Shown here in pieces: positions 39,922-48,448 of a DNA stretch of 64,000 nt. The DNA comes from Streptomyces sp. CBMA291 (GTDB taxonomy: Bacteria > Actinomycetota > Actinomycetes > Streptomycetales > Streptomycetaceae), in NCBI RefSeq assembly GCF_014596525.1, contig NZ_MSJP01000115.1:62001-126000 (forward strand). Reading direction: 5' to 3'. The notes below the pieces were generated by a model. That model did not search any database, was not told the DNA's origin, and was given only the letters and a program-made list of their open reading frames with translations. How positions within the stretch are numbered: the first letter of the stretch is position 1; the number at the start of each line of letters is the position of its first letter. A program made the position numbers and the translations under genes.

Positions 39922-41322
39922 ATGATGACCGACGCGGCCACCCCGTCGGCGGGATTCGACACCACCACCCTGAGCGACATGCTCCGGGTGGCCGGGTCGC
40001 CCGACTTCGACCGCTGGCGCGAGCAGATACACCGCACCGGCGGCTGCTCCCACCCCATCCACCTCACCGGCTGGACCCTGACCCGGGACAAGACCACCGG
40101 CGAGACCCTGCACCGCTACTCCACCGACACCGAACCGGGTGGGCGCCTTCGGATCGCCTGCGGCAACCGCCGGGCCTCCCGTTGCCCCGCCTGCGCGTGG
40201 ACCTACGCGGGCGACACCTTCCACCTCATCCGCGCGGGCCTCGCCGGAGACGACGCCAGGGACATCCCCGCCGCCGTCCGCGAACACCCCCGCGTCTTCC
40301 TCACCCTCACCGCCCCCTCCTTCGGCCCGGTCCACAACCGCCCCGGCGTCCGGCCTTGCCGCTGCGGTACGCGCCACGCCGAGGACGACTCCGCCCTCGG
40401 CACCCCGCTCGACCCCGGCTCGTACGACTACGCCGCCGCCGTCCTCTTCAACAACCACGCCGGGCAGCTCTGGCAGCGGTTCACGACCCGCCTCCGCCGG
40501 GAGATCGCCGCCGTGGCCGGTCTCTCGCAGAGGGATGTGAAGGCGGTCGCCCGGATCTCGTACGGAAAGGTCGCCGAGTTCCAGAAGCGGGGCGCCGTCC
40601 ACTTCCACGCCGTCGTCCGCGTCGACGGCCCGGACGGACCCGACTCGCCCCCGCCGCCGTGGGCGACCACCGAACTCCTCACCGACGCGGTACGCACCGC
40701 CGCGACGCACCCGTACACCACCGTCACCGTGCCCGCCGCAGGCGAGCACCCCGCCCGCCGTCTCCGCTGGGGCACCCAACTCGACGTCCGGCCGGTGAAG
40801 GCGTTCGGGGAGGGCTCCGACGTCACGGAACAGGCCGTCGCCTCCTACATCGCCAAGTACGCCACCAAGGCCGCGGAGACGACCGGCAGCCTCGACCGCC
40901 GCATAGGCAACCGGGAAGCCCTGCTCCTCCTCGGCGTCCCCGACCACACCCGCCGCCTCGTCGAAGCCTGCTTCGACCTCGATCCGCTCTACCCCGACCG
41001 AAGACTGACAGCCTGGGCCCACATGCTCGGCTTCCGGGGCCACTTCTCCACCAAGTCGCGGCGCTACTCCACCACCCTGACCGAACTCCGCCAGACCCGC
41101 GCCGACTATCGTGCCGCACAGGAACGCACCGCCCGCGGCCTCGACGTCATCGCCCCGGACACCGTCCTCGTCCTCACCTCCTGGACGTACGCCGGACAGG
41201 GCCACAGCCCCGGTGAAGCCGCCTTGGCAGCGTCCATCTCCCGGGACATCCGACTCAACCGCGAGACCGCCCGCGAAGCACTCCGCGCCGAGTCCTGCAC
41301 GACCTTCGAAGGGGAGCGGTGA
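39922..41322 (+). CDS. repSA: RepSA-family rolling-circle replication initiator
   Basis: A 466-residue initiator that would nick the element's double-strand origin. It has Cys-rich zinc-type elements (CGNRRASRCPACAWTY, PCRCGTRH) and the HUH motif in KRGAVHFHAVVRVDG (about residue 220-235). A downstream helical region with VASYIAKYATKAAE contains tyrosines that could be catalytic. Start ATG with AAGGAACC; a second ATG follows directly. The stop overlaps an upstream GTG of the xis frame. The nick site is not identified; in pSAM2 it lies in or near the gene. Confidence 0.92.
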   Translation: MMTDAATPSAGFDTTTLSDMLRVAGSPDFDRWREQIHRTGGCSHPIHLTGWTLTRDKTTGETLHRYSTDTEPGGRLRIACGNRRASRCPACAWTYAGDTFHLIRAGLAGDDARDIPAAVREHPRVFLTLTAPSFGPVHNRPGVRPCRCGTRHAEDDSALGTPLDPGSYDYAAAVLFNNHAGQLWQRFTTRLRREIAAVAGLSQRDVKAVARISYGKVAEFQKRGAVHFHAVVRVDGPDGPDSPPPPWATTELLTDAVRTAATHPYTTVTVPAAGEHPARRLRWGTQLDVRPVKAFGEGSDVTEQAVASYIAKYATKAAETTGSLDRRIGNREALLLLGVPDHTRRLVEACFDLDPLYPDRRLTAWAHMLGFRGHFSTKSRRYSTTLTELRQTRADYRAAQERTARGLDVIAPDTVLVLTSWTYAGQGHSPGEAALAASISRDIRLNRETAREALRAESCTTFEGER

Positions 41323-41324
41323 CC

Positions 41325-41528
41325 ATGGCCGCCCGTCTTCTCACCGTCAGTCAGGTCGCCGAACTCCTCGGAACTTCCGTCCGGTTTCCCCGCCGCCTCA
41401 TCGAGGAGCGGCGCATCACCTTCGTCAAAGTCGGGCGCCATGTCCGCATCCCGGAGCCTGCCGTCGCGGCGTACATCGAGCGCCACACCGTGCAGCCCGC
41501 CCTGCGCCGCTTCGGAAGGGTGGCCTGA
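41325..41528 (+). CDS. xis: Excisionase, MerR/Xis-type HTH
   Basis: A 67-residue DNA-bending HTH protein. LLTVSQVAELLGTSVRFPRRLIEERRITFVKVGRHVRIPE is the helix-turn-helix plus beta-wing found in AICE excisionases. It is needed with Int to excise the element. The ATG at 41325 has GGGGAG eight bases upstream; a GTG two codons earlier overlaps the rep stop. Its stop overlaps the int start (TGATG). Confidence 0.92.
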   Translation: MAARLLTVSQVAELLGTSVRFPRRLIEERRITFVKVGRHVRIPEPAVAAYIERHTVQPALRRFGRVA

Positions 41529-42664
41529 TGGCGAACCACAAAGGCAGGCGTCGCCGGTTCGGCAGTGTGCGGCAGCTCGCGTCCGGCCGCTGGCAGGCTC
41601 GCTACCGTGATCCCCTGTCGGGCGAGACGCAATCGGCGCCGCAGACCTTCGGCACGAAGACGGACGCCGACATCTGGCTGACCACCATCGAGGCCGAGAT
41701 CCTCCGGGGTGCCTACCAGTCTCCGGACGCCGGAAACGTCGCCTTCGGCGAGTACGCGGACGAGTGGCTGAAGCACCGCAAGCTGGAGGACCGCACCCGG
41801 GAGCGCAATGAGAGCGTGATCCGGCTGCACATCAAGCCGACGTTCGGCGCCGGGACCGTGGCCGCGATCACCACGCCCCGCGTACGGGCATGGCGCACCG
41901 GCCTGCTGGACGCGGGCGTGGGTGAGCCGACCGTGGTCAAGGCGTACCAACTGCTCCGGGCCATCCTGAACACGGCCGTCGACGACGAACTGATCCGGCG
42001 CAACCCCTGCCGCATCAAGGGCGCCGACCGCTACGACGTACCCGAGCGGCCCGTCCTGACCGTGCCCGAGGTGTACGCGGTCGCCAACGCCATCCAGCCG
42101 CACTTCCGGCTGCTCGTGCTACTCGCCGCGTTCACCACGCTCCGGTTCGGTGAACTGGCCTCGCTCCGGCGCCGGGATCTGGACCTGGGCCGCTGCGTCG
42201 TCCTCGTCCGTCGTGCCCAGTCCGAGTTGCAGAACGGCGCGCTGGCCGACAAGGCGCCGAAGTCCGCGGCCGGCGTCCGCTCGGTGGCCTTCCCCGCCGA
42301 GCTCCTCCCCGAGGTGACCCACCACCTGGAGCACTTCGCGGGAGCCGGGCGGGACGGCCACCTGTTCCAGGGCCCCCGTGGCGGTCTGCTGAGGCGGAGC
42401 AACTTCCGGGACGACTGGATCGCGGCCCGGAACAAGGCGGGTGTCCACCACTCCGTCCACTTCCACGACCTCCGGCACACCGGGAACACCCTCGCCTCCA
42501 GCGCCGGCGCCAGCACCCGGGAACTCATGACGCGGATGGGCCACAGCACGACCCGAGCCGCGCTGATCTACCAGCACATGACGAGCGACCGTGATCAGCA
42601 CATCGCGGGGAAGCTCGGCGAGATGATCCGCCAGGTCCGTAAGAGCGGGCCTTCTGGCACGTAA
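41528..42664 (+). CDS. int: Tyrosine site-specific recombinase (integrase)
   Basis: A 378-residue phage-type integrase that recombines attP with the tRNA-Thr attB. The arm-binding N-terminus contains GRWQARYRDPLSGETQ, and the SAM-like core domain covers about 70-160. In the catalytic domain Arg is in TTLRFGELASL, His-x-x-Arg in HFHDLRHTGNTL, a third His in MGHSTTRAALIYQH, and the nucleophile is the Tyr of that last motif. All catalytic residues are present. It ends 70 bp before attR, the standard AICE position. Confidence 0.95.
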   Translation: MANHKGRRRRFGSVRQLASGRWQARYRDPLSGETQSAPQTFGTKTDADIWLTTIEAEILRGAYQSPDAGNVAFGEYADEWLKHRKLEDRTRERNESVIRLHIKPTFGAGTVAAITTPRVRAWRTGLLDAGVGEPTVVKAYQLLRAILNTAVDDELIRRNPCRIKGADRYDVPERPVLTVPEVYAVANAIQPHFRLLVLLAAFTTLRFGELASLRRRDLDLGRCVVLVRRAQSELQNGALADKAPKSAAGVRSVAFPAELLPEVTHHLEHFAGAGRDGHLFQGPRGGLLRRSNFRDDWIAARNKAGVHHSVHFHDLRHTGNTLASSAGASTRELMTRMGHSTTRAALIYQHMTSDRDQHIAGKLGEMIRQVRKSGPSGT

Positions 42665-42686
42665 GTGGCACGGCCGTGATCATGCG

Positions 42687-42729
42687 AAAGGGCCAGCGCC
42701 GGGGAATCATGTCCCAGCGCTGGCCCTTT
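42687..42729. terminator. Hairpin between int and the tRNA-Thr gene
   Basis: AAAGGGCCAGCGC pairs with GCGCTGGCCCTTT around a 17-base loop. It is symmetrical enough to stop both the int transcript and, on the other strand, the tRNA transcript, replacing the tRNA terminator separated by insertion. Confidence 0.85.
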
Positions 42730-42734
42730 GCTCT

Positions 42735-42783
42735 GAGCCCCCTGTCGGGTTCGAACCGACGACCCCCGCTTTACAAGAGCGGT
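42735..42783. repeat. attR, 49-bp repeat within tRNA-Thr
   Basis: Identical to 29,211-29,259. It covers the tRNA 3' half from the anticodon loop plus one base, so the tRNA gene remains complete at this junction. Confidence 0.95.
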
Positions 42784-42809
42784 GCTCTGGCCAGCTGAGC
42801 TAAGGAGGC
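42736..42809 (-). tRNA. tRNA-Thr (anticodon TGT)
   Basis: On the minus strand the 7-bp acceptor stem pairs GCCTCCT with AGGGGGC. The D arm is GCTCAGCTGGCCAGAGC, the anticodon arm CCGCT-CTTGTAA-AGCGG, and the T arm has GGTTCGAACCC. No CCA is encoded. The gene is intact and serves as the integration site of the AICE. Confidence 0.96.
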
Positions 42810-42918
42810 AGCCAGAGCAGTGTAACCAACGCCGCCCCGCCGTCGGTCGGAAATCTCGTGGGCTGTCGAGTGCTGACAGATCGGGCATCGGCGGGTAGCG
42901 TCACCTGTGGTTCACCCA

Positions 42919-42934
42919 GGTGGACTAGACCTCC
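42919..42934. promoter_or_regulatory. dre-like DasR operator of msiK
   Basis: GGTGGACTAGACCTCC shares TGGACTAGACCT with the nagK site and matches the dre consensus in most positions. It lies 58 bp upstream of the msiK ATG. msiK is a known DasR target in S. coelicolor. Confidence 0.72.
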
Positions 42935-42991
42935 ATTCTTCCTTTACTCGGATCGTCCGGCACGTTCCTGCCGGTGAAGGGGCGTATCGCC

Positions 42992-44089
42992 ATGGCTTCC
43001 GTAACGTTCGACAAGGCCACCCGGGTCTACCCCGGTGCCACCAAGCCCTCGGTCGACCAGCTGGAGATCGAGATCGCCGATGGCGAGTTCCTCGTCCTGG
43101 TCGGTCCCTCCGGTTGTGGAAAGTCGACCTCCCTGCGCATGCTCGCGGGTCTTGAGGACGTCAACGCCGGCGCCATCCGCATCGGTGACCGCGACGTCAC
43201 GCACCTGCCGCCGAAGGACCGGGACATCGCGATGGTGTTCCAGAACTACGCGCTCTACCCGCACATGACCGTCGCCGACAACATGGGCTTCGCCCTGAAG
43301 ATCGCCGGCGTCAGCAAGACCGAGATCCGCGCCAAGGTCGAGGAAGCGGCCAAGATGCTGGACCTCACCGAGTACCTCGACCGCAAGCCGAAGGCGCTCT
43401 CCGGCGGTCAGCGTCAGCGTGTCGCCATGGGCCGCGCCATCGTCCGCAAGCCGCAGGTCTTCCTCATGGACGAGCCGCTGTCGAACCTCGACGCCAAGCT
43501 CCGCGTCTCGACCCGTACGCAGATCGCCGGTCTCCAGCGCCGTCTGGGCATCACCACGGTCTACGTCACCCACGACCAGACCGAGGCGCTCACCATGGGC
43601 GACCGGGTCGCGGTCCTCAAGGACGGTCTGCTCCAGCAGGTCGACTCCCCGCGCAACATGTACGACAAGCCCGCCAACCTCTTCGTCGCCGGCTTCATCG
43701 GCTCCCCCGCCATGAACCTGGTCGAGGTCCCGATCACCGACGGCGGCGTGAAGTTCGGCAACAGCGTCGTCCCGGTCTCCCGTGACGCGATCTCCGCCGC
43801 CGCCGCCAACGGCGACACCACCGTCACCGTCGGCGTCCGCCCCGAGCACTTCGACGTGCAGGGCCCGACCGGCAAGGACGGCCTGGCCGTCACCGTCAAC
43901 GTCGTCGAGGAGCTGGGCTCCGACGGCTTCGTGTACGGCTCCACCCGCGTCGGCGACAAGGACCAGGACCTCGTCGTCCGCGTCGGTGGCCGTGACGTCC
44001 CCGCCAAGGGCACCACGCTGCACGTCGTGCCGCGCGCCGACGAGCTGCACGTCTTCTCCACCTCGACGGGCGCCCGCCTCAGCGACTGA
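42992..44089 (+). CDS. msiK: Multiple-sugar-import ATP-binding protein MsiK
   Basis: A 365-residue ABC ATPase shared by several sugar importers in Streptomyces, including chitobiose/GlcNAc, cellobiose and maltose systems. Walker A is GPSGCGKST, the Q-loop is in FQNYALYPH, the signature is LSGGQRQRVAMGRA, Walker B is VFLMDEPLSNLDAK and the switch His is in YVTHDQTEA. A C-terminal regulatory (TOBE/OB) domain covers about 240-365. The ATG at 42992 gives the family start ASVTFDKATRVYPG; a GTG six codons earlier is possible. It is monocistronic, with its own dre-like operator and a terminator. Confidence 0.95.
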   Translation: MASVTFDKATRVYPGATKPSVDQLEIEIADGEFLVLVGPSGCGKSTSLRMLAGLEDVNAGAIRIGDRDVTHLPPKDRDIAMVFQNYALYPHMTVADNMGFALKIAGVSKTEIRAKVEEAAKMLDLTEYLDRKPKALSGGQRQRVAMGRAIVRKPQVFLMDEPLSNLDAKLRVSTRTQIAGLQRRLGITTVYVTHDQTEALTMGDRVAVLKDGLLQQVDSPRNMYDKPANLFVAGFIGSPAMNLVEVPITDGGVKFGNSVVPVSRDAISAAAANGDTTVTVGVRPEHFDVQGPTGKDGLAVTVNVVEELGSDGFVYGSTRVGDKDQDLVVRVGGRDVPAKGTTLHVVPRADELHVFSTSTGARLSD

Positions 44090-44148
44090 CCCGGTCCCCC
44101 GGGCGGAAGCCACCCGGAACACCGCCCGGAGCACCGCCCCGCACTCCT

Positions 44149-44187
44149 CGAACGGCCCCGCGTCCCTCCCGGACGCGGGGCCGTTCG
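44149..44187 (+). terminator. Terminator of msiK
   Basis: CGAACGGCCCCGCGTCC pairs with GGACGCGGGGCCGTTCG around CTCCC (perfect stem), 60 bp after the msiK stop. Confidence 0.85.
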
Positions 44188-44340
44188 TCTCAGCAGGGGG
44201 TTTAGTGGCCGGAAACCCCGGCATTCCGGGCCCGTACCCCATCCCGGCGTCAACACGGAATTCGAAAAGACACCTCGAACCATCCCCCGCAAGAGTGACT
44301 AAATGTCGCCATTTAACTACCGACCGCTACGCTCGCCTGC

Positions 44341-44751
44341 GTGACGCACACTGCCCGCCGAATCGGCCGCTCTCTCGCCCTCGTCCTCCCCGTCGTCCTG
44401 GTGCTCTCGGGAACGCTCGCGGTGTCCGCCGTTCCGTGGGCCGGTCAGGCCTCCGGGACCCAGCTCGCGGCGTCCGCCGCCGACGTCTCCGTCCGCGCCA
44501 GGACCCGCCCCCCGCAGGACGTCCTGCGCGACCAGCTCCTCACCGAACTCCAGGAGACGGACCCCGGCACGGCCCTCACCCACCTCCAGCGCGAGGTGGA
44601 GAACCGGCCCTCGCTCGCCGAGCACTGCATGTCCATCGCCCGCTCCCTCGGCCGCGCCGCCGTCCGCCAGTACGGCCCCTCCCGCGCCCAGTCCTTCTCC
44701 CGCCCGGTCTGCGACACCTCGTACGCGACCGGTGTGATGCGCGCCGGCTGA
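44341..44751 (+). CDS. Secreted hypothetical protein (136 aa)
   Basis: A GTG-started protein with a clear signal peptide (RRIGRSLALVLPVVLVLSGTLAVSAVPWAGQ) and a mature helical part with LRDQLLTELQETDPGTALTHLQREVE and two cysteines that could form a disulfide. TACGCT just upstream may be a -10 box placing the transcript start at the GTG (leaderless). Function unknown. Confidence 0.72.
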   Translation: MTHTARRIGRSLALVLPVVLVLSGTLAVSAVPWAGQASGTQLAASAADVSVRARTRPPQDVLRDQLLTELQETDPGTALTHLQREVENRPSLAEHCMSIARSLGRAAVRQYGPSRAQSFSRPVCDTSYATGVMRAG

Positions 44752-44879
44752 ACACGACCGATCGAAGTCCTCGGTCCCGTGGCCGGCTCGTGTGCGGGGG
44801 TGGCCCCGGCCCGTGGGCGAAGACCCCCGCGCGCCCGGCCCGTCGGGCGGCACGCGGAGCGGCGCCTATCGTTCCCCGT

Positions 44880-45596
44880 ATGCACACCTCTCCGACACAG
44901 GCCGTGGTCCTGGCGGGCGGCCAGGGCTCGCGGCTCCGCCCGTACACCGACGACCGCCCCAAGCCGATGGTCGAGATCCCGGGCACCGGGACCCCGATCA
45001 TCGGCCATCAGCTTTCCTGGCTGGCCGCCGAGGGCGTCACCGACGCCGTCGTCTCCTGCGGCCACCTCGCCGAGGTGCTCCAGGAGTGGCTGGCCGAGGC
45101 AGACCTCCCGCTCAACGTGACCACGGTCGTCGAGACCGAGCCGCTGGGCCGGGGCGGCGGCCTCAAGTACGCCGCCGCGCGTCTGCCCGCGCCCGACCAG
45201 CCCTGGTACGCCACCAACGGCGACATCTGGACCCGGTTCTCGCTGCGCGAGATGGCCGCCTTCCACGAGGAGCGGGACGCCCTCGCGACCCTCGCCCTGG
45301 CCCGCCCCCGCATCCCGTGGGGCGCCGTCGAGACCGACACCTTCGGGCACATCACCGACTTCGTCGAGGCGCCGCCGTCGCCGTTCCTCATCAACGCGGG
45401 CGTGTACGTCTTCGCCGCCGCCTTCACCGAGCTGCTGCCCGATCTGGGCGACCACGAGCGCACCACCTTCCCCCGGCTCGCCCGGGAACGGCGCCTCGCG
45501 GGCTTCCCGCTGCCCCAGGGCGCGTACTGGCGGGCCATCGACACCGCCAAGGACCTCACCGAGGCGGCGAAGGAGCTGGCCACGCAGCGCGTCTGA
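44880..45596 (+). CDS. NDP-sugar nucleotidyltransferase
   Basis: A 238-residue sugar-1-phosphate nucleotidyltransferase. The signature VVLAGGQGSRLRPYTDDRPKPMVEI is at the N-terminus, and NGDIW (about 112) provides the metal-binding Asp. INAGVYVF and a C-terminal YWRAIDTAKDL are typical. It would make an NDP-activated hexose such as GDP-mannose or a related sugar. The substrate cannot be fixed, and no glycosyltransferase adjoins. The ATG at 44880 is family-consistent. It ends before a bidirectional terminator facing the DoxX gene. Confidence 0.87.
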   Translation: MHTSPTQAVVLAGGQGSRLRPYTDDRPKPMVEIPGTGTPIIGHQLSWLAAEGVTDAVVSCGHLAEVLQEWLAEADLPLNVTTVVETEPLGRGGGLKYAAARLPAPDQPWYATNGDIWTRFSLREMAAFHEERDALATLALARPRIPWGAVETDTFGHITDFVEAPPSPFLINAGVYVFAAAFTELLPDLGDHERTTFPRLARERRLAGFPLPQGAYWRAIDTAKDLTEAAKELATQRV

Positions 45597-45657
45597 CGGC
45601 ACCTCCGCACGGCCCCCTCCGTACTGCACCTCCGCACGGCGCCTCCGGGCATGCGAG

Positions 45658-45691
45658 AGGGCGGCGCCACCGCATCGGTGGCGCCGCCCCC
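45658..45691. terminator. Bidirectional terminator between convergent genes
   Basis: GGGCGGCGCCACCG pairs with CGGTGGCGCCGCCC around CAT. It serves both the nucleotidyltransferase (plus) and the DoxX gene (minus). Confidence 0.85.
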
Positions 45692-45713
45692 TCCCCGTAC
45701 TCGCCTGCCTCCG

Positions 45714-47261
45714 TCAGCCCAGCAGACCGCCGATCGGGTTCTGCGGGCCGCTCGGCGCCGAGCCGCTCTCGGACGGGGACTCCGAGGTGCTCCCGGTCGA
45801 GCCGCCGCCACTGCCGTCGCCGCCGCCCGGGGTCCCCGAGGAGCCGCTGGGCGTGTCGCTGGTGGACGGCGGGGCCGCGGGCCTGGACTGCGTGGGCGTA
45901 CGGCCTCCGACGCCCGTCCCGACGCCCTCCGTGGAGGTCGGGCGCTGCTCCTGGGTCCTGGGCACCTCGCGGACCGGCTCGGTCGGCACCCGCTCCGGCT
46001 CCCGGGTCCGCTCGCGCTCCACCGGCACATCGCTGGTCGCGGCGGGCTCGGGGGTGTCGGACGGGGTCTTCGAGGGCGGCGGGGTCGGCTCCTCGTGGAG
46101 CGGCTCGCCGGAGAGGTGGTTGATCGGGTCGTCGTTCGGGCCCGGCACGGTGACCATCTCGGTGGAGCGGACGGCGCCGCCGAGGACGGAGCCGACGAGC
46201 AGGGTGAGACCGACGACGACGGCGGCGACGAGGGTGCTGCGGCGGGCCACCCGGCGGCGCAGCTCCCACAGCTCGGCGCGCGGCCCGAGGGTCCGCCAGG
46301 CCTCCCCGGAGAGCCGCCCGTCGACCGAGTAGACCGGCGCGCCGGCGATGATCAGCGGCGACCAGGCGGCCAGGTAGATGATGTCGGGCGCCTCGTAGAC
46401 CGGGACGGACTTCCAGCTGACGGTGAGCAGCAGCGCGGCGGAGATCAGGGCGCCGAGGGCGCCCGCGAACCGCTGCCAGAGGCCGAGGACGGTGAAGACG
46501 CCGACGGCGACCTGGAGGAAGGCGACGGTGAGTCCGGCGCCCACCGGGTGCTGGAGGGCGAAGTCCCGCAGCGGTTCGGCGAGGGCCCACGGGTGCAGGG
46601 AGTTGAGCCACTTCACCATGGAGCCGCGCTCGCCGCCGTCGAAGTAGACGGGGTCGCAGAGCTTGCCCATGCCCGCGTAGAGCGAGATGAAGCCGAGGAA
46701 GACGCGGAGCGGGAGGAGGACCACGCCGAGGTTCATCCGGCGGTCCGGGTAGTAGGAGGTCCGGACGGGGTCGGGCCTTCGGCCGCTCCGCTCGTGCCCG
46801 TCCTCCTCCTCGTACGCCTCCGGTCCCCCGGGCTCGGTCCGCAGCTCGAACAGGTCGTCGTAGGCACCCTCGGCGCGCCGCATCGGCGGCAGCAGCGGGC
46901 CGCCGACCATGGGGTTCGGCATGGTGTCGTCCACCCGCGGGATGGCCTGGGTGACGCCCGCGCCGAGGCCCCCTTCGAGGAGGGGGACGGAGGACTCCCG
47001 CACGGCCTGGAGGAGACCGGTGGCGCCCGGCGCCGACTTCCCGCTCCAGACGACGGGGCGGCGGCGCGGGCCGCTCCCCGCGCCGGAGAGACTCCCGGCG
47101 CGGGCGCTGTAGCGGAACTTCGGTTGCGGGGCCGGCGCGAGCCGCACACGGAAGCTGGCGTGGTTCACGATCACCTGGGCGGGATCGGAATCCACCTTGA
47201 GCATGCTCAGCGCGGGCTGATCGTCGAACCCCGGCCGGGGCGTTCTGGTGTCCACACTCAT
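45714..47261 (-). CDS. DoxX-family membrane protein with long C-terminal tail
   Basis: A 515-residue protein. Residues 1-175 are cytoplasmic and low complexity. A DoxX-type four-helix domain covers about 177-310 (VVLLPLRVFLGFISLYAGMGKL, VGAGLTVAFLQVAVGVFTVLGLW, FAGALGALISAALLLTVSW, DIIYLAAWSPLIIAG). One further helix lies at about 345-370, and the tail is Pro/Ser/Gly-rich. DoxX proteins are linked to quinone or thiol redox chemistry in other bacteria. The role here is unknown. The ATG and codon use are clear. Confidence 0.85.
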   Translation of the reverse strand: MSVDTRTPRPGFDDQPALSMLKVDSDPAQVIVNHASFRVRLAPAPQPKFRYSARAGSLSGAGSGPRRRPVVWSGKSAPGATGLLQAVRESSVPLLEGGLGAGVTQAIPRVDDTMPNPMVGGPLLPPMRRAEGAYDDLFELRTEPGGPEAYEEEDGHERSGRRPDPVRTSYYPDRRMNLGVVLLPLRVFLGFISLYAGMGKLCDPVYFDGGERGSMVKWLNSLHPWALAEPLRDFALQHPVGAGLTVAFLQVAVGVFTVLGLWQRFAGALGALISAALLLTVSWKSVPVYEAPDIIYLAAWSPLIIAGAPVYSVDGRLSGEAWRTLGPRAELWELRRRVARRSTLVAAVVVGLTLLVGSVLGGAVRSTEMVTVPGPNDDPINHLSGEPLHEEPTPPPSKTPSDTPEPAATSDVPVERERTREPERVPTEPVREVPRTQEQRPTSTEGVGTGVGGRTPTQSRPAAPPSTSDTPSGSSGTPGGGDGSGGGSTGSTSESPSESGSAPSGPQNPIGGLLG

Positions 47262-47292
47262 CTAACCGAGTGATCTGGGTTTAGGACACTGC

Positions 47293-47326
47293 CTTGACGG
47301 GCCGCAAATGTCCGAGACCCGTCAAG
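47293..47326. repeat. Inverted repeat between rlmB and the DoxX gene
   Basis: CTTGACGGG pairs exactly with CCCGTCAAG around 16 bases. It lies 32 bp upstream of the DoxX start and 68 bp past rlmB, so it is either the rlmB terminator or an operator of the DoxX promoter. Confidence 0.6.
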
Positions 47327-47393
47327 ATCACGCCACCGTCCGGGTGACATGGCCGGGAGCCACCGTCGGGCGCCCGGCCGGAAACAGCCGGAG

Positions 47394-48350
47394 TCAGGCC
47401 ATCCGGCGGCGGGCCGCCTCGTAGAGCACCACACCGGCCGCGACACCGGCGTTGAGCGACTCGGCGCCGCCCGGCATCGGGATGCGGACGAGGAAGTCGC
47501 AGGTCTCGCCCACCAGGCGGGACAGGCCCTTGCCCTCGGAGCCGACGACGATGACGACCGGACCGCCCAGCTCCTCCAGCTCGTGGACCTCGCGGTCGCC
47601 GTCGGCGGCGAGCCCGACGACCGTGATCCCGGCCTTCTGGTACGCCTCAAGGCAGCGGGTCAGGTTGGTGGCGCGGGCCACCGGGGTGCGGGCCGCCGTA
47701 CCGGCGGAGGTCTTCCACGCACCGGCCGTCATACCGGCGGCACGCCGCTCGGGGACGACCACGCCGTGACCGCCGAAGGCGGAGACGGAACGGACGACGG
47801 CGCCGAGGTTGCGCGGGTCGGTGACGCCGTCGAGGGCCACGATCAGCGGCTCGTCGTGGTCGTCGTAGGCCGCCGACGCCAGGTCCTCGGGGTGCGCGTA
47901 CTCGTACGGCGGCACCTGGAGGACGAGACCCTGGTGGTTCAGGCCGTTCGTCATCCGGTCCAGCTCGGGGCGCGGCGCCTCCATGATGTTGATGTTGCCG
48001 CGGCCGGTGGCGAGGTTCAGGGCCTCGCGCACGCGCTCGTCGTTGTCGATGAACTGCTGCACGTAAAGGGTCGTGGCGGGCACGCCGTCGCGCAGGGCCT
48101 CGAAGACCGGGTTGCGGCCGACGACCATCTCGGACTGGCCCTTGCCGCCGCGGCGGACGACGGGCTTGCGCTTGGCCACGTTGCGGGCCATCGCGTTGGA
48201 GACGCGGTATGCCTTGTGGCCCTTGCGGGCCTCGGCCTTGGGCGTCGGGCCCTTGCCTTCCAGGCCCTTGCGCCGCTGGCCACCGCTGCCGATCGTCGCA
48301 CCCTTCTTGTTGGACGTGCGACGGTTCCTGCGCTGGCTGTTCCCGGCCAT
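47394..48350 (-). CDS. rlmB: 23S rRNA (guanosine-2'-O-)-methyltransferase RlmB (TrmH family)
   Basis: A 318-residue SPOUT methyltransferase. A basic N-terminal extension (1-70, rich in Lys/Arg) binds RNA. The substrate-binding domain starts at VVGRNPVFEALRDG. The SPOUT catalytic motifs are LDGVTDPRNLGAVVRS (motif 1), VIVVGSEGKGLSRLV (motif 2) and IPMPGGAESLNAGVAAGVVLYE (motif 3), forming the SAM knot. It modifies a guanosine in 23S rRNA domain V (2251 by E. coli numbering, by family). It follows cysS on the same strand, as in other actinobacteria. Confidence 0.95.
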   Translation of the reverse strand: MAGNSQRRNRRTSNKKGATIGSGGQRRKGLEGKGPTPKAEARKGHKAYRVSNAMARNVAKRKPVVRRGGKGQSEMVVGRNPVFEALRDGVPATTLYVQQFIDNDERVREALNLATGRGNINIMEAPRPELDRMTNGLNHQGLVLQVPPYEYAHPEDLASAAYDDHDEPLIVALDGVTDPRNLGAVVRSVSAFGGHGVVVPERRAAGMTAGAWKTSAGTAARTPVARATNLTRCLEAYQKAGITVVGLAADGDREVHELEELGGPVVIVVGSEGKGLSRLVGETCDFLVRIPMPGGAESLNAGVAAGVVLYEAARRRMA

Positions 48351-48406
48351 GACTTACCTAATCCTCGGTGTTGCGTACGTAGGCGTACGTGGTCTGTAAC
48401 TGAAGT

Positions 48407-48432
48407 GTGCCGCCCGGAGCCCCGGGCGGCAC
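48407..48432 (-). terminator. Hairpin between cysS and rlmB
   Basis: GTGCCGCCCGG pairs with CCGGGCGGCAC around a 4-base loop, 17 bp after the cysS stop. It may attenuate rather than fully end transcription into rlmB. Confidence 0.75.
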
Positions 48433-48448
48433 GTCTTCCACAGCTCTG

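Larger units (their letters stand above)
29211..42783. mobile_element. pSAM2-type integrative and conjugative element (AICE) in tRNA-Thr(TGT)
   Basis: A 13.5-kb element bounded by identical 49-bp direct repeats. The right repeat is the 3' part of the intact tRNA-Thr gene, and the left repeat is the displaced copy. Internal order matches pSAM2 relatives: regulators at the left, Nudix/Pif-like and GntR pair, SCO3933-like protein, FtsK/TraSA translocase, Spd proteins, RepSA initiator, xis and int next to attR. All core modules look intact, so excision, rolling-circle replication and conjugal double-stranded transfer seem possible. Cargo not found in the core set: the two-gene operon at 32,603-34,115, the hairpin at 34,289-34,436 and the small protein at 34,704-35,057. 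Confidence 0.95.
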
